A DNA stretch of 64,000 nucleotides from Desmodesmus armatus (Eukaryota > Chlorophyta > Chlorophyceae > Sphaeropleales > Scenedesmaceae), in assembly GCA_007449985.2 (NCBI GenBank), contig VIIQ02000002.1, forward strand, positions 1,240,001 to 1,304,000, given 5' to 3'. The notes beneath the pieces are model-generated. The model was not told the origin of the DNA and did no database searches. It saw nothing but the letters and a program-made list of their open reading frames with translations. Below are positions 33,225 through 45,429 of the stretch, in pieces. The position numbers were made by a program, and so were the translations under genes. How positions within the stretch are numbered: position 1 is the first letter of the stretch; every line of letters starts with the position of its first letter.

Positions 33225-33563
33225 TGCCACAGAGTTGACTTGTGTGATGCAAATTGATGTTCTCGAGTGGTCCGGAATGAAGTACAGAAGCTTTCGGAAG
33301 CTTGATCTGATTATGATCTTGCAGAAGATTTGAACCTCTTCAATTGCAATCAGACGTTTGCACAACCAAAGAACTCTGGCATTTAAGAGAAAAGTTGTGT
33401 TTCACGGGAGTTGCGACAAGGCCCATCCGTCACGATGTGTTTGACAGCCAGCATGTTGAACATCTGGTTGCAAGTCTATCTGCCATTTGAATGCTGACCC
33501 TGGCAGTACACAGTGGTGCAATCTCTTCCACCTCTTGCTGTGATGGTCTGAGCGCCCGCACAC
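33225..33563. promoter_or_regulatory. Divergent promoter region, MCEE and TMTC-like genes
   Basis: 339 nt between divergent start codons; it must hold both leaders and core promoters. An AT-rich stretch of short runs (33285-33400) is the only compositional change noticed. Confidence 0.4.
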
Positions 33564-36500
33564 ATGGTTCAAGCAGGGAGCAGGTTGCTAGGAAGGAGGG
33601 GCTCCCTGACAGCAGTTGGACTGGTGGCGGTGCTGGTGTACGCCAACACCCTGCTAGGCGACTTCACCTTTGATGACAACTTTGCTGTGGTACGCAATAT
33701 GCAATATATTCTTGCCTTGCACCACCTGTGGCAGCACTGTTTTGCACCACCTGTGGCAGCACTGTTTTGCCCACAGGCCGAGGCATTCTGCCAACCGCTA
33801 GCGCTCGGCCCTGACTAGCATGTGGGGTTGCTGCATGCAGGTCAACAACGGTGATGTCACCAATCCTGCCAGCCCCATCAGGAACCTTTTTAAGCATGAT
33901 TTCTGGTGAGCTGTGCAGCTTGCACCGCAGCTAGACAGCGCCACCCCCCCCACACATTTTCAAGCGCTCACACGCCTCAGATGTTGGATGAAGGAATGCT
34001 CCCCCCCCCTCCCTCTTGCTACATGCAAAATTAGCCTGCTGAAAAACCGTGTAACGGTGAGGCATGCTGCAAACGAGGTACTTGTTCCTCAACCATGCAG
34101 GGGCCAGGATATCACCAGCACCCAGAGCCACAAGTCTTACAGGCCGTTCACCATCCTGGCCTTCAGATTCACACACCAGGCCTGGAAGCTGCTGTCTGCG
34201 GCAGTGCCAGGCATCACAGAGCTGCTGCCAACACTGCCAGCAAGCCAGCAATCGCAGCAAGATGACACGATGCCGGAGAGGCCTGATGGTGAGACAGTGC
34301 ATGATTATGTGTTGCCTCATAGCACCTTGGTGGCCTGGTGCCGTGTGGTGTTGGGCACTAGCAGGCACGGCCGCAGCAGCCTGCAGTGTGCCAGCACCTG
34401 GCAGTGCTGTTACACGGCTGCTTGTCTAGTGTTTGAGTTGACACTGAATGTGCTTGCAGCTTGCTTGCCAATATGAATCTTATACAGCAACCCTAACCGG
34501 GTGTGTCTGTCTTGCAGGGCTGCATCCGTTCCCTTTTCACATCTTGTGTGTAGCCATGCATGCAGTGGCCAGCATGCTGGTGTTGGGGCTCTGCCAGCAC
34601 CTGTTCGCAGTGCTGGAGGACAGCTGCAGGCCAAACTCACTGTCAGATGCTGAAGACCTGGCACACCGCAGCAGCAGCGCCACCAGCAGCACTGGCAAGG
34701 CATGCAGTCAGGGGCTGTGGAGGCAGCTGGTCATGTGGCAGCAGCAGCCCCGGCTGTGGCGGCTGCCAAGCAGCAGCAAGTACAGGGCCCAGGCGTTGCT
34801 GGCTGGGCTCATGTTTGCACTGCATCCGATACATACAGAGGTGAGCACCTTGTGCAGCACTCAGTGGGCTGTTGACGATCTCGCGTCGCAGCAAGTGACC
34901 ACAGCAGCTGCACTGCCACAGCGGCTGTATGTGGGCGGTGGCAGCCTCTGGCTGGAGTGTGAAGTGATGCCCACACCACGACAATTGGCGTTTGTGAGCA
35001 AAAGCAGCCTGGCCTTTCGGCCCAGGCCTGAACTTCAAGAGGTGTGGGTCTGTCTGCTGCCCCTGCCTGGTGTCTCTGTGTATGGGTGCAGGCAGTCGCA
35101 GGCATCGTGGGTTGTGCTGAGCTCATCTGTGTGGCGCTGTCATGTCCTGCACTGCTGTGCTACTTCATGGCAGTGGACGGCAGATATGCAGCTGCCCAGC
35201 AGCTGCAAGACAGTCAAGCAGCTGCTGCCAGCACAGCAGCAGGCCACAAGCAACACAGCACCCGCCCAGCAGCCAAGCAGCAGCAGAGCACGCCGCCTGC
35301 TGCAGCAGCAGCTGCAGGTGCCGCACCACCATACCCCTTATGGGCTGCGGATGTCCTGCAGCACTGGCTGCTGGTGCTGGCTGCTGCTGTGCTGGCTTTC
35401 TGTGCAGCCCTCAGTAAAGAGATTGGTGTAGCAGTCATTGGCACAATGCTGCTGTACGATGCCTTGATGGCCCCTCACCTCAGGGTGCACAGTGGCAGCA
35501 GCAGCAGCACCGGGCAGCGGGCCTTGCAGACAGCCTGCAGGCGGCAGCTGGTGCGGATGGTATTGATTGCCGCAACAGCGGTGGCATACGTCAAAATGAG
35601 GCAGTGGGTTGCAGTGCAGCAGCTTGTGCAGATTTACAGGAAGGTGAGGACTGCGCATGCATTGCTGTACGGAGGGGTGCTGAAAGGGGCTTGAGAAGGG
35701 GCGGCTTGCTGTGACACGCCCGCCGTGCATTTCATAGCCCGGCAATGATGTGCATGCAGTCTAGAAGGCTGCTACCCCCAGCCTCCAGCAGGGGCCAGCA
35801 AGCAGCAAGCTCGCATTGAGCTGACTCACTGACTCACAAAGCTTGCTGGCTGCAACTTGATTTACAAGGATGCATCTCATACCAGTATGGTTATCAACAC
35901 CCAACGGCGTGCTGCTGCGAGATTGTGTACTGCCGACCAAGCTGCTCACGAGTCTTCTTGCTCTGTGTTGGCGTGAGGTTATGTTGGTGTGCGGGTTTGT
36001 TCTTGCAGGTAGAGAACCCAATCCCCTTTGCAGACTCACGCGTCACCCGGGTCCTGTCAACAGGCTACCTGCATGCCCGCTACACATGGCTGCTGTTCAT
36101 GCCACTTCACCTCTCAGCGGACTGGTCCTTCAGTTGCATTCCTTTGGTTGAACATTGGGCTGATGTGCGCAACTTGGCGACCCTGGCGCTGTACTGTTAT
36201 CTCCTTTACACAGCCTTGGCAGCACAGCCAATCAGTCTCGTGGGGCAGTTGTGGCAGGTGGCTGTGAATGCCGTAGGCCCTGAGCCATCACGCAGCAAAG
36301 TTCGGCTGCAGTCGATTGCAGCCAACGGCAAGGCTGCAGCCCAGTCAAGCCCCGAGGAGCCCTCTGGGTCGCCAGCAGCAGCAGCACATACGGGCGCGTC
36401 ATCAGCAGCAGCGTCTCCGGCTGCCAGCTGTGCGCGCAGGCGGTGGCGGCTGCTGGTGCTGGTGGGCCTTGTGGTTGCGCCGTTCTTTCCCGCCAGCAAC

Positions 36501-39500
36501 GTGCTGTTTTATGTGGGCACCTTCATTGGGGAGCGGCTGCTGTACTCCCCATCCATTGGGTTTTGCCTGCTGGTGGCGGAGCTGCTGGGGGCTGTGCTGC
36601 CAGACACATGGCAGCAGCAGCAGGGGGCTACCACACAGCAGCCTGAGGCGGACGGCAGCAAGCAGGCCACGCATGGAGAGGCTGTTGATGCAGCCAAGCA
36701 GCAGGGCTCGGACCAGCACTTGCAGGCACAAAAGCCGGGCTTGACAGCTTCACGGCAACCAGGCAGCAGCCCACCAACCTCATCGCGCAGCTTGGGTGTG
36801 ATGTTGTTGTGTGTGCTGGTGTTGGCGGGGTACTCGGCCAGGACGGTGCTGCGCAACCAGGACTGGTGGGATGAGGAGAGGCTGTTTGTGGCAGCACTGC
36901 GGGTGTGCCCTGACAGTGCCAAGGTCCAGCAGAACAACGGCGTGCTGCAGCGCAGGTTCAAGAACTACACAGCGGCTCTGGAGCACTTCAAGTAAGGAGG
37001 TGCCTGCTTATATTCTTTTTTGCACACCTGTCTGCATTCTCGCATGAGGCTCTATTGCAGGAGCTGCCTTCGGTGACTGCATGAAAGCATCTTACCCAGC
37101 TTTTTCCCGCTCACAGACAGCGTGTCATGCAATGCACTGCCATGCACTGCCGCCGTCATGACCGTCAGCACACTACCATTGATTGACAGGTGTGGTTGCC
37201 AGCCTCGTCGTCCGCGGCACAAGCCAACCAACCTCACCCACACCTGCTGCTGTGCTGCAGGCGTGCCCAAGAGATCGAGCCTGGCTACTGCGAGCCCACC
37301 TACTGGATCGGCATGACCACCTTCAACCTGGGTGACCCACTGGCTGGTCTGTCCACCATGAAGGCCTCCCTGTCCTGCAAGTACACAGCCTCTGAGGCCC
37401 TGCAGGCCCTCAACAAGGTGTACATCATGATGATGGAGGCAGGAAAGAACGCAGATGTGGGGCCCATGCTGGTGAGGGACGATCCAACAGTGTGTCTGTG
37501 ACAGGACACTGCGAACAATAGTGTTGGTGTCAGGTGAAGGCCGTTCAACAGCCTGATATAAATCACCAGCAGTACAATGCCGTGACTGCCCAGCACGTGC
37601 AAACTGTATGATCTGGTGTTGGAGGGCATGAGCAACCAGCTAATCCACATGTCAACCCTTCCACAACAGTCAATACTGTCTTAGCGTCGTGCGAGCGCCT
37701 TTGACTCATCAGATGAGTCACTGCCACTGTACTGCGGCAGGAATGGGCGGCCGTGCTGGCCTCGCCGCACGTGTTGCGGTTGGCAGACGCCTGCTCCACT
37801 GCAGAAGATGCAGCCTTGGGAGCAGCACTGGCCGGAAAAGCTGTCAGCTATGTCAACAAGGCGGTCGATGTGTGCACAGGAGCAATACATGAGTGGGACC
37901 ATGCCCCAATCAAGGTGAGGCAGAGCATGTACGGCTCCTCGCTGCAGGCGGCCATCATTCCACCCTGACGTGATCTGTCTTAGGCATGTCCTTAATGTGC
38001 TTTGCATGCATCTAAGCAGTCATGTGATGTGCTTGGCATGCATCTAAGCAGTGGGCTACACATGTGTGTAGACACAGGGAGTGCATTCAGCCAGTGCATC
38101 AACCATCCAAAGTCAGATGGGACATTCCAAAGTTGCGTATAAGTGCGTGGGCACGCACAGTAAAAACAGAATCAAGCAAGTGTGTGTTTTGGTTGTTGCT
38201 GCAGGCCGACAGCCTGGCTGCCTTGTCCAAGGAGAAGCTGTCTGACACCAACACAACCCTCCTGGCCGAGTGTGTCAAGATGCGGCGTGCTGTCTACAAG
38301 AAGATAGCCATCCACGGCCTGCGCTCACTTCCAACCAAGCAGGCCACGTACAAGTAGGTTGCAACTTGCAACTTGCAAGATGTGCATGTCTTGCTTCTCC
38401 TTCGCTGCTGTCAGCTTGCAGTGCCGCACTGGCAGTGGGGCACATGCAACAGCCAGCTAGATCCCTGAGGCTGTTAGAAGACCCAACAGCACCATGCTGG
38501 CAGAGTCTGGTGCCTGCCTGCAGCATCCTATATAGCACCCCAATTTGACATGGTTTGCGGGGCAACCCTGCATGTTTCCCAGGCTGCTTGTGTGAAGTCA
38601 GCCTTCATTATGGTCTTGTCCGCTGCCTGCACTACTATAGCCTACAGTCAGTGACTGTCAGGAAATTGAGCTGTGCAGCTGTTGCGGTTTTGGCTGCTTT
38701 CGAAAACACACACTGACTCCCTCTCCTGCCTGTGTGGCCCTGCAGGTACCTGGCGCGCGTCCAGGACGACTATGCTGGTTGTCGGACGCTGGCAGGTGGC
38801 GGCCCTATGGTGCTGGACAGTGAAGGCAGAGGCAGCTCAAACGCATCCCAGCCCTCGTCACACCAGAAGTTGGTGCACAAGTACGCAGCAGGGAGATCCT
38901 GGATCCATGCAATACCTCAGCTTCGTTTGGCAGTGCTTTGTCTTGGCAGTAGTTGGCTCTGGGCATGGCAGTGAAAGTTGTGCCCAGCCAAAGGACCAAG
39001 CCATAGCACTGGCTGTGTTTGTGGGCCTTTGCTCGTGCTTTGGGTTAAAGAGCATGGGCACAGTTGCATGTGCCTGGGTGGCTGACAGCTTGCCCCAGTT
39101 GCTAATCAAAGCAGCCGACGCAACAGAAATAAAGTCTTTTGGCGTGATGCTTTGTTCCCAGGCACCAGCACATTGTCAAGCACCTCCAAGTAAATAACCC
39201 ACTCATAACGCTGCTGCGTGTGCTGTTTGTGATGCAGGGTGCAGGCAGCTGAACCTGAGGATCCCTGGCTGCAGCATGAGTGGGGTGCCACCCTACTGGC
39301 CCTGGGCCCAACCAAAAGCATCAAGGAGGCAGCCATGCACATGGAAGTGGCTGCTGCCATCTTTGCCAAGGCCTCGCAAGACCTCATGGGAGGTGTTCAG
39401 CAGAAGGGGTCAGGTGCAGCCTCCGCCAGCAAGGGCAGCCAGCCACTGCTGCTGCACCTGACGGAACTCGATGGGCAGACACCCCTCACACCGCTTACCG

Positions 39501-39814
39501 CTCTGCAGGCAGCGATGCGCCCCCTTGCAGCTTTCATGGAGGCCACGGATGGGGCCCGTGTGGCGGCTGATGGTGCGGCGGGGCAGCAGGTGTGCGACAT
39601 TATGCAGCGGCTGTGCCACCTGAAGCTGCAGGTGGTGTTGGTGCGCCAGCAGCTGCAGACTGCTGGGGAAGTTGGGGAGGGCTGGTCGTATGTATTTGAG
39701 GAGGGGCTGCAGGGTGCTATGAAGGTTGCACGGCAGTGCATGGCTGACATTGGCCAGCGCCCTGCCTGCAGTGAGCAGGCGACCAAGCTGCGCCAGATGG
39801 TGCGAGTGAGTTAG
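33564..39814 (+). CDS. TMTC-like O-mannosyltransferase with C-terminal TPRs
   Basis: Eleven exons: 33564-33689, 33841-33905, 34101-34288, 34518-34840, 35092-35643, 36009-36991, 37261-37471, 37741-37914, 38205-38353, 38746-38880, 39238-39814; about 1160 residues. The N-terminal half is a polytopic GT-C-like domain. It has an Asp motif in the first lumenal loop (GDFTFDDNFAV), SYRPFTILAFR, HPFPFHILCVAMHA, FALHPIHTEAVAGIVGCAEL, CAALSKEIGVAVIG, DWSFSCIPLVE and FPASNVLFYVGTFIGERLLY, all typical of TMTC (DUF1736) proteins. TPR-like helices follow from WWDEERLFVAALRVCPDSAK. Gln/Ser-rich inserts lie in two loops. Known in animals: TMTC1-4 are ER enzymes that O-mannosylate cadherin-like domains from dolichol-P-mannose. 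The algal substrate is unknown. The stop codon sits inside a perfect donor (GTGAGT), so a further exon is possible. Confidence 0.87.
33719..33770 (+). repeat. Two-copy 25-nt tandem repeat in TMTC-like intron 1
   Basis: GCACCACCTGTGGCAGCACT plus GTTTT, repeated head to tail at 33719 and 33744. Confidence 0.85.
37996..38052 (+). repeat. Two-copy 32-nt-period repeat in a TMTC-like intron
   Basis: TGTGCTT(T/G)GCATGCATCT followed by AAGCAGT occurs at 37996 and 38028, between exons 8 and 9. Confidence 0.85.
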
Positions 39815-40804
39815 GAACAGGGTCAACCAGCATGCTGAGAGAACGCATGCAGTTTGCAGAGCTGAGTGTCATATGGGTTTCCTGGTGAACATGGGTTCCT
39901 ATGTTCTTGCAAACTCCTTTGTGGAGAAGTAACAGCTTGTTCTGTGCAGATAGGGCGCCCATGGGTGAGCCCAATGTCAGCCTGGCTATATCAAGCTGGC
40001 AATGGTGGTCGGGATGTCAGCCAGTGAGTGCTTTGCACCACTGCCAAGCTGTGAGCTGACAGTGGTTTGGGTATCATGCCATCACGACTTTTACATGGCA
40101 GCGGACCTGATGCTGCTGTAACAGTCAGCAGTTGTGTGGGTTGCGGCTTCAATGGTGAAGTACAATCGCGTGCAGTGCAGTACAGTACCGGTACCGTGGC
40201 TGGCCCAGCCCAGACTTGCAGGATCTAATCAGATGTGGTCATGCGTGATCTGGATGTGTTCTGCTGGCATATTGTGGTGGTGGTATCACGGATCCCTATT
40301 GGGTGCGTGCCCTCTGGGTGGGCCAGCCTGTCGGACTCTCCTGATGAATGTGATGTCCACTTTCCAAGGGTCTGCGTCTTTCCATGTTGAGGGTCCAAGG
40401 CCCTACAACAGTTTACATGCTTTGTCCACACCATGACCAATACCCACACCACACCACTTGCGCAATACACAACAAGCTGGCCCAAATTACCAAAGGGTCA
40501 CACAACCCCGAACCCTTGGAACAAACCACAACTATCTGGTGGCGGGATTCACGGTGGATTGCATGGTATTTTTCCTTCATTAGGTTGCAGCAAAGCAAAG
40601 GCTCAGCTCAGAAGCCAGAGCAACCAACATTGTTGAACAAACGCTCAACACGTCAGGAGCTGACTTACTTTCACCATCAATCGTCTATTGAAGGTTTCAC
40701 GTCTGTAGAGTGTTCGCTTCGTGTGTAAGACGTCCACGTATCAGGGAGACTGCCGACCTGTTCCGCGAAGCACAGAACGCCTGACGTGGCCTCCAGCACG
40801 CAGC
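39815..40804 (+). other. Intergenic: 3' UTR of TMTC-like gene and leader of next gene
   Basis: No exon recognised with confidence. Holds the TGTAA element and the upstream region of the next plus-strand gene. Confidence 0.45.
40117..40121 (+). terminator. TGTAA polyadenylation signal after TMTC-like gene
   Basis: TGTAA about 300 nt after the assigned stop codon at 39814. Confidence 0.45.
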
Positions 40805-43051
40805 ATGTTGTCTACCTGTGCAACAAGTTTGCAGGTATGTTGGCTGTAGCTTCTGGCGCGCACCTTGCCTCACGTTTGTGACCTTGGCCGGCACGCCTCA
40901 TCACTTGTCATGCGAACGTCACATGCATGGGTGCTACTGCCTCATGCAGGCTCCAGGAGTTGCTCTTATAGCATCACTCCAGCTTCTGCGCGACTGCCAG
41001 GGCTTCAGGGCGGCCCACAGCTCACCCTCTTCCCCTGGGGGACGGGGGTCCTCTGCCACCACATCAGCAGAGGCCCAGCACCTTCCACAGCAGTCTTGGC
41101 TGGGTGCTTTATCCCAGCCTGCAGCAGCAGCACGCTTGCACCACGCAGCCGTGGAGTCAGCAGGCAGTGATGAGGATGCGTACACAAGCAGCAACCAGTC
41201 CAGCAGCAGCAGCAGCCAGCATGCTGGCCGCAGTATACCTTCTTCCGGATGGCTGGATCAGCAACACATGAACCGCCAGCAGCACTTGAATCAACAGCAC
41301 CACCAACAACTGCACCACATGGCTGCCCACCAGCCACAGCAACCCGCAGCACAGCAGCACCCGCGCTACGAAGGGCACCTGCATGCACCGCATGGCAGGC
41401 GGCATGCGGCCAGCCGTAGCAGCATTGACAGGTTGATCAGCGAGCAGGTGAGCAACACAGCCTGGGCTTGGCATTGCGAGGCGTGCGGGAAGCGTCTGCA
41501 AGCTTCTCACCTTCCGGCCCCTTGCACTAGTCAATCTGCATCACGTTGGCAGTGCACACATCGAAAGCTTCACAACCAAACCTTTGCTTGCAGCTTGTCC
41601 AGCTAGTTCTGACATTTGTGTGCCGTGTTGTGTTGATGCTGTCGTGGTGCTGCAGCTGCTGTCCTGCAAGAGCCTGGGCATGCTGCGGCGCATCATGATC
41701 AAGCAGAAGGCTACCATGGAGCCAGAGCATGTGGCCGACACGGTCCTGTGCCTGCAGCACCTGGTGCGCGCGGCACGCTATGCGAAGCGGGTCGGCATCA
41801 GGCCTGGCTCCCCCTTCATGCACCAGGCCACCTCGCAGGCTCGCAGCCAGCCGCGTGTGCGGGCGACTGGGGAGTTCTCCCGGTCCAGGGTCCGGTCGTC
41901 CGAGAGTGATGGGCACATGGAGCAGCTGATGGCACAGATGCTGGGAGAGCTGGGCAGCATGATCTGGTTCATGGTGAGTGCTGTCAATGCTGAGGACCGG
42001 CAGTTGATGGTGTGCGCCAACGCGGATGTTCAGGTGGCGTCAGCGTTGTTTCATTCGGCATGCAGCCTGGCTTAACCGTGACAGGGCCTGCTTTGGTGGC
42101 AATCTTGCCAACAGCAGGCAGCAGCACAGCCAAAGCGTTAGCGCGGCATCAAGCTTCGCTTATGCCCCCGCCCATGCCATGTGTGGCTGCTTCCTGCAGA
42201 TGGGTGACATGACTGGCCCTGACCTGGCCAAGGTGCTGTACTCCTGGGCCATGCTGGAGTGGCACCCTGAGCCTGAGCTGCTGGCAGATGTGAAGGCTAG
42301 CTTCGTATCAGCAGCAGCTGGAGGGGGCCTGCAGCAGCAGAAGGAGGACAGCCCGCAGCAGCTCCAGCAGCAGCCTGGGCAGCAGCAGTGGGCGCAGCTG
42401 GAGGTATGGCAGGGCCCCTGGATGGCTGCTGGCCTGTGGGGCCTGCTCAAGCTTGGGGAGCCCTGCGAGGGGCGCGTGTTGCACCTGCTGCAGCAGCACT
42501 GCGAGCAGCTGGTGCGCTACTGGACGCCGCAGCAGCTGGCTGACGTGGCTGCAGCAGTGTCTGCAACTGCTGACGAGCAGGTGGCGCAGGCAGCCACAGC
42601 GGGCGGGGATGTTGCTGATCTTGAGGGGCAGGACCAGCAGCTGGTGGAGGTAGTGCTGGGCCTGTCACGCCACCTGCTGGCGGTGCTCAGCCAGGCCCAG
42701 GGTGCTGAGGGCGCCGACAGGCTGGTGCCTCTGCCCTGGCCAGAAAGCCTGCTCATCCAGGTGCAGAACTCGGTGCTGAGTGCAGGGGTGCCAGCTGCCC
42801 AGCGCGCAGCTGCAGCAGTGAACGAGATTGCCGCAGCTGGTGGCAGCAGCAACCCTGCTGGCGGTGCTGCGCCCGCAGCGGATGTGCCCATGATGGCTGT
42901 CAGCAACATGCCGCAGCTGGCTTGGCGCATGCTGCAGGCTCTGGCAGCCGTGGGGGTGAATGTGAGCGAGCCAGCAGACCAGGCAATGGGCACGCTTGTG
43001 GCAGCGCTGTCTGAAGCCACCAAGCTCCCAATGGGCAACCGCATGCTGTAG
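40805..43051 (+). CDS. Second OPR/FASTK-like organelle-targeted protein
   Basis: Four exons, 40805-40834, 40950-41447, 41656-41973 and 42200-43051, all phase 0, give 565 residues. The 10-codon first exon (MLSTCATSLQ) plus the start of exon 2 (APGVALIASLQLLRDCQGFR) reads as a presequence. A Ser/Gln/His-rich linker follows. The body has helical units such as ELLSCKSLGMLRRIM (from exon 3), DLAKVLYSWAMLEWHPEPEL, WMAAGLWGLLKLGEP, QQLADVAAAVSATAD and MPQLAWRMLQALAAVGV, the pattern seen in the OPR/FASTK class and in the gene at 24509. Inferred: an organelle RNA-binding or processing factor. The 30-nt first exon is supported by a good donor (GCAG/GTATGT) and frame continuity, but transcripts would be needed to confirm it. 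Confidence 0.58.
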
Positions 43052-45429
43052 AGCTGGTGCTGTCTGGGCTGGGGCAGATTACCACCGGCTTGTTTGGGCA
43101 TGCACACATGCACAAGGGCTGTATGGTTGCTGCATGATATGGCAGTATCATCTGCGGGCTTGCTGTGCAGTGGTTTGTCGGCCTGCACAGCAATGGCAGC
43201 CAGCATTTGATCCATGTGTGGTGGCTCTGGGGTTGATGGGCTCTGTAACAGTAGGGGTTTCTGGACTTGATTGCCTTTGTGTCGTGTGTAGACAGCAGCA
43301 TGTTGTGTGCAGCAGCAGCAGGCCTCTTTGTGAGTAGAAGGCAGCTGCAATATTCTTTTCTCTTGCCTGCAGACAGGCTGTGTATGGTTGGCAGCATTGG
43401 CTCAGCGCAGCCGGCAGCCGTCAGTATTCGATTTGGCCACACTGTGTCTTGTCCTGGTGTCCTTGTCCTGCCACAATTCCCGCTGTGATGCGGCCACACC
43501 CAATTTGTGATCGTCGTTTGCATGCTCGCTGTTTGCAAGGTGGTTTGAGGGCCGCGTGTGCAGCTTGGGTCTTGTGTGTTGGGGCATTTGGTTAGTGCGT
43601 GTGGTGTGGTTGGCGGCAGGAGCTTTGCCTGTGGCACGGACAGGGCAGCGCCGTTGAGAGCTATGGGTGGTGCTGGGGCGGCTGCCATCAGCCGCAGGTT
43701 ACTCAGTCTGCAAGGTGCAACCACCAGGGCTATCGACTTCACAGGCTGTGTGGGTCTTCGTAGCTGGGCAGCGGGTGTGTCCTGGTGGGAAGGTGTGAGT
43801 GTCTGTTGTTTCATGGAGCTACTTGTGTGCAGATATGGAGGGTGTGTGCCTGACCTTGCCTTCTGTGAGGTCTTGCACCAACTGCCCTGGCTACTGCAAG
43901 CATGGGCTGCTGCAGCGCAGCCGTCTCTGCAGGCTGGGCACTGCAGAGTGTCAAGAACCAATCCCTCCCATTGGAATTGTGTGGTGTTGTGCCCCATGTC
44001 TACAGCCAGGTATTGAACCGGCCTGACGTGAAGCAGCACGGAGCACAGTTGGCTGGACAATCAAGCGGCACAGCTGCATGTTGCAGGTTACTATTGTGCG
44101 CCGGCAAGCTATGGCCATGGAGCGTGTCAGTCTGCTGGGTAATATTTCTCACCATGTGTGGCGAGTGGCAGGGTTGGTGTGCAACAAGCAACTGTGTCGT
44201 GCTTGACGCAATGCTTCAGCACAGCAACACATCACAACGCAATCTTGCAGCCTGACTCTAGGCAGCTTGTGTGCTGCTGTGATGCAGCCTACCACCCTCC
44301 TTGCCCAGCAGAGCCTATGCACAGCTTTGCAGGTGTGTGCTGATGGTTGGCTGGTTGTTGGCTGTCGCTGACCGGACTGCTTAGGGTTTGTGCAGGCGGC
44401 TTCTCCCCTGTGTTTGTGTGGTTGCAGTGCATGAGTGGGACAAGTGCTGCAGGTTTGCCGCCGGCGGGTCGGCGGGGACTGATTGTGCATGGATTCCAAG
44501 GTGCTGCTGCTGTTTGCCTGCCATAGTGCTTGATGTAAGGATCATCTGGTGGATTCCAGGGAGTCTGATGAAGTGCACAGGGCTGCGAGCCGTGGACAGC
44601 AGTGTGGGCTTGAGCTTGTGGCTTTGTTCCTAGGCAACATTGGATGTTGGCTTGTTTTACGAACATGTGGTGTGCTGTGGGTGTACAACACAGGGCGAAT
44701 GGCCTGGATGTTTGGGTCAAAACTTGCTGAAGAAGACAGTCAACCAATGAGGCTTGAGCAGCCCAGTGACTGTTGGCGTTCTTGCGGGGCAGTTCGTACC
44801 TGTGTGGTGTGCAGAATCCCACACTTGCTTGAGCTGGGGCCATTGTATGGGCTGAGGATGGGGTTTCAACTTAGGTGTGGAAGAGGTGGACAAGGCCGCA
44901 TGGGTGAGCAGCCGATTCAGCCGTCTTTGGTGTCGCTGGGTTGTGCTCAGTTTACGCTTGAAGTTTGTTCTTTGGTGTTGCGGTGTCGCTGTGCATGCAT
45001 GTACCATCACACTTGGGTTGCATGACCCATTCGCATTCTTGTATGTCAATGTGGCATGAGATGTAACTTGTTTGCAACACCAAGGCAGGGACATCATGGG
45101 CACAACACAGCCAAGAGGTTGGGCTGGCCACGAGTGGGCAAAGACACGTGTCTGTAATACATGACAAAATACAGGGTCAGACTGGAACAGGACAGCTTTA
45201 CTGGGGAGATAAGACAGCAGGCACAACATACATGCGGTTGCGATGCTACCAGTGGTGCCAGGGCAGCACTGCAGGGATCTGCTCTCATTGCTGCTGTGCA
45301 CAGGGGCTGCAGCTGGTGCTGACACAAGCTGCCGCGTTGAAGCACCCCAACACACACATGACCCCGTACACATGAGGTCACAGACTGGGCCCTCTGCCAC
45401 TGTACATTCCACAGCACACACATCAGCGG
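43052..45429. other. Long convergent intergenic region
   Basis: 2.4 kb between two convergent genes. It is TG-rich on the plus strand with many short open frames, but none has local codon use, splice sites and family resemblance together. A TGTAA at 43244 belongs to the left gene. I see no gene here. Confidence 0.5.
43244..43248 (+). terminator. TGTAA polyadenylation signal after second OPR/FASTK-like gene
   Basis: TGTAA 193 nt after the stop codon at 43051, a typical chlorophyte spacing. Confidence 0.55.

Noticed and set aside
43558..45025. Several overlapping plus-strand open frames of 60-180 codons between convergent genes
   Set aside because: Cys/Val/Trp-rich translations from TG-rich DNA, no splice context, no family resemblance.
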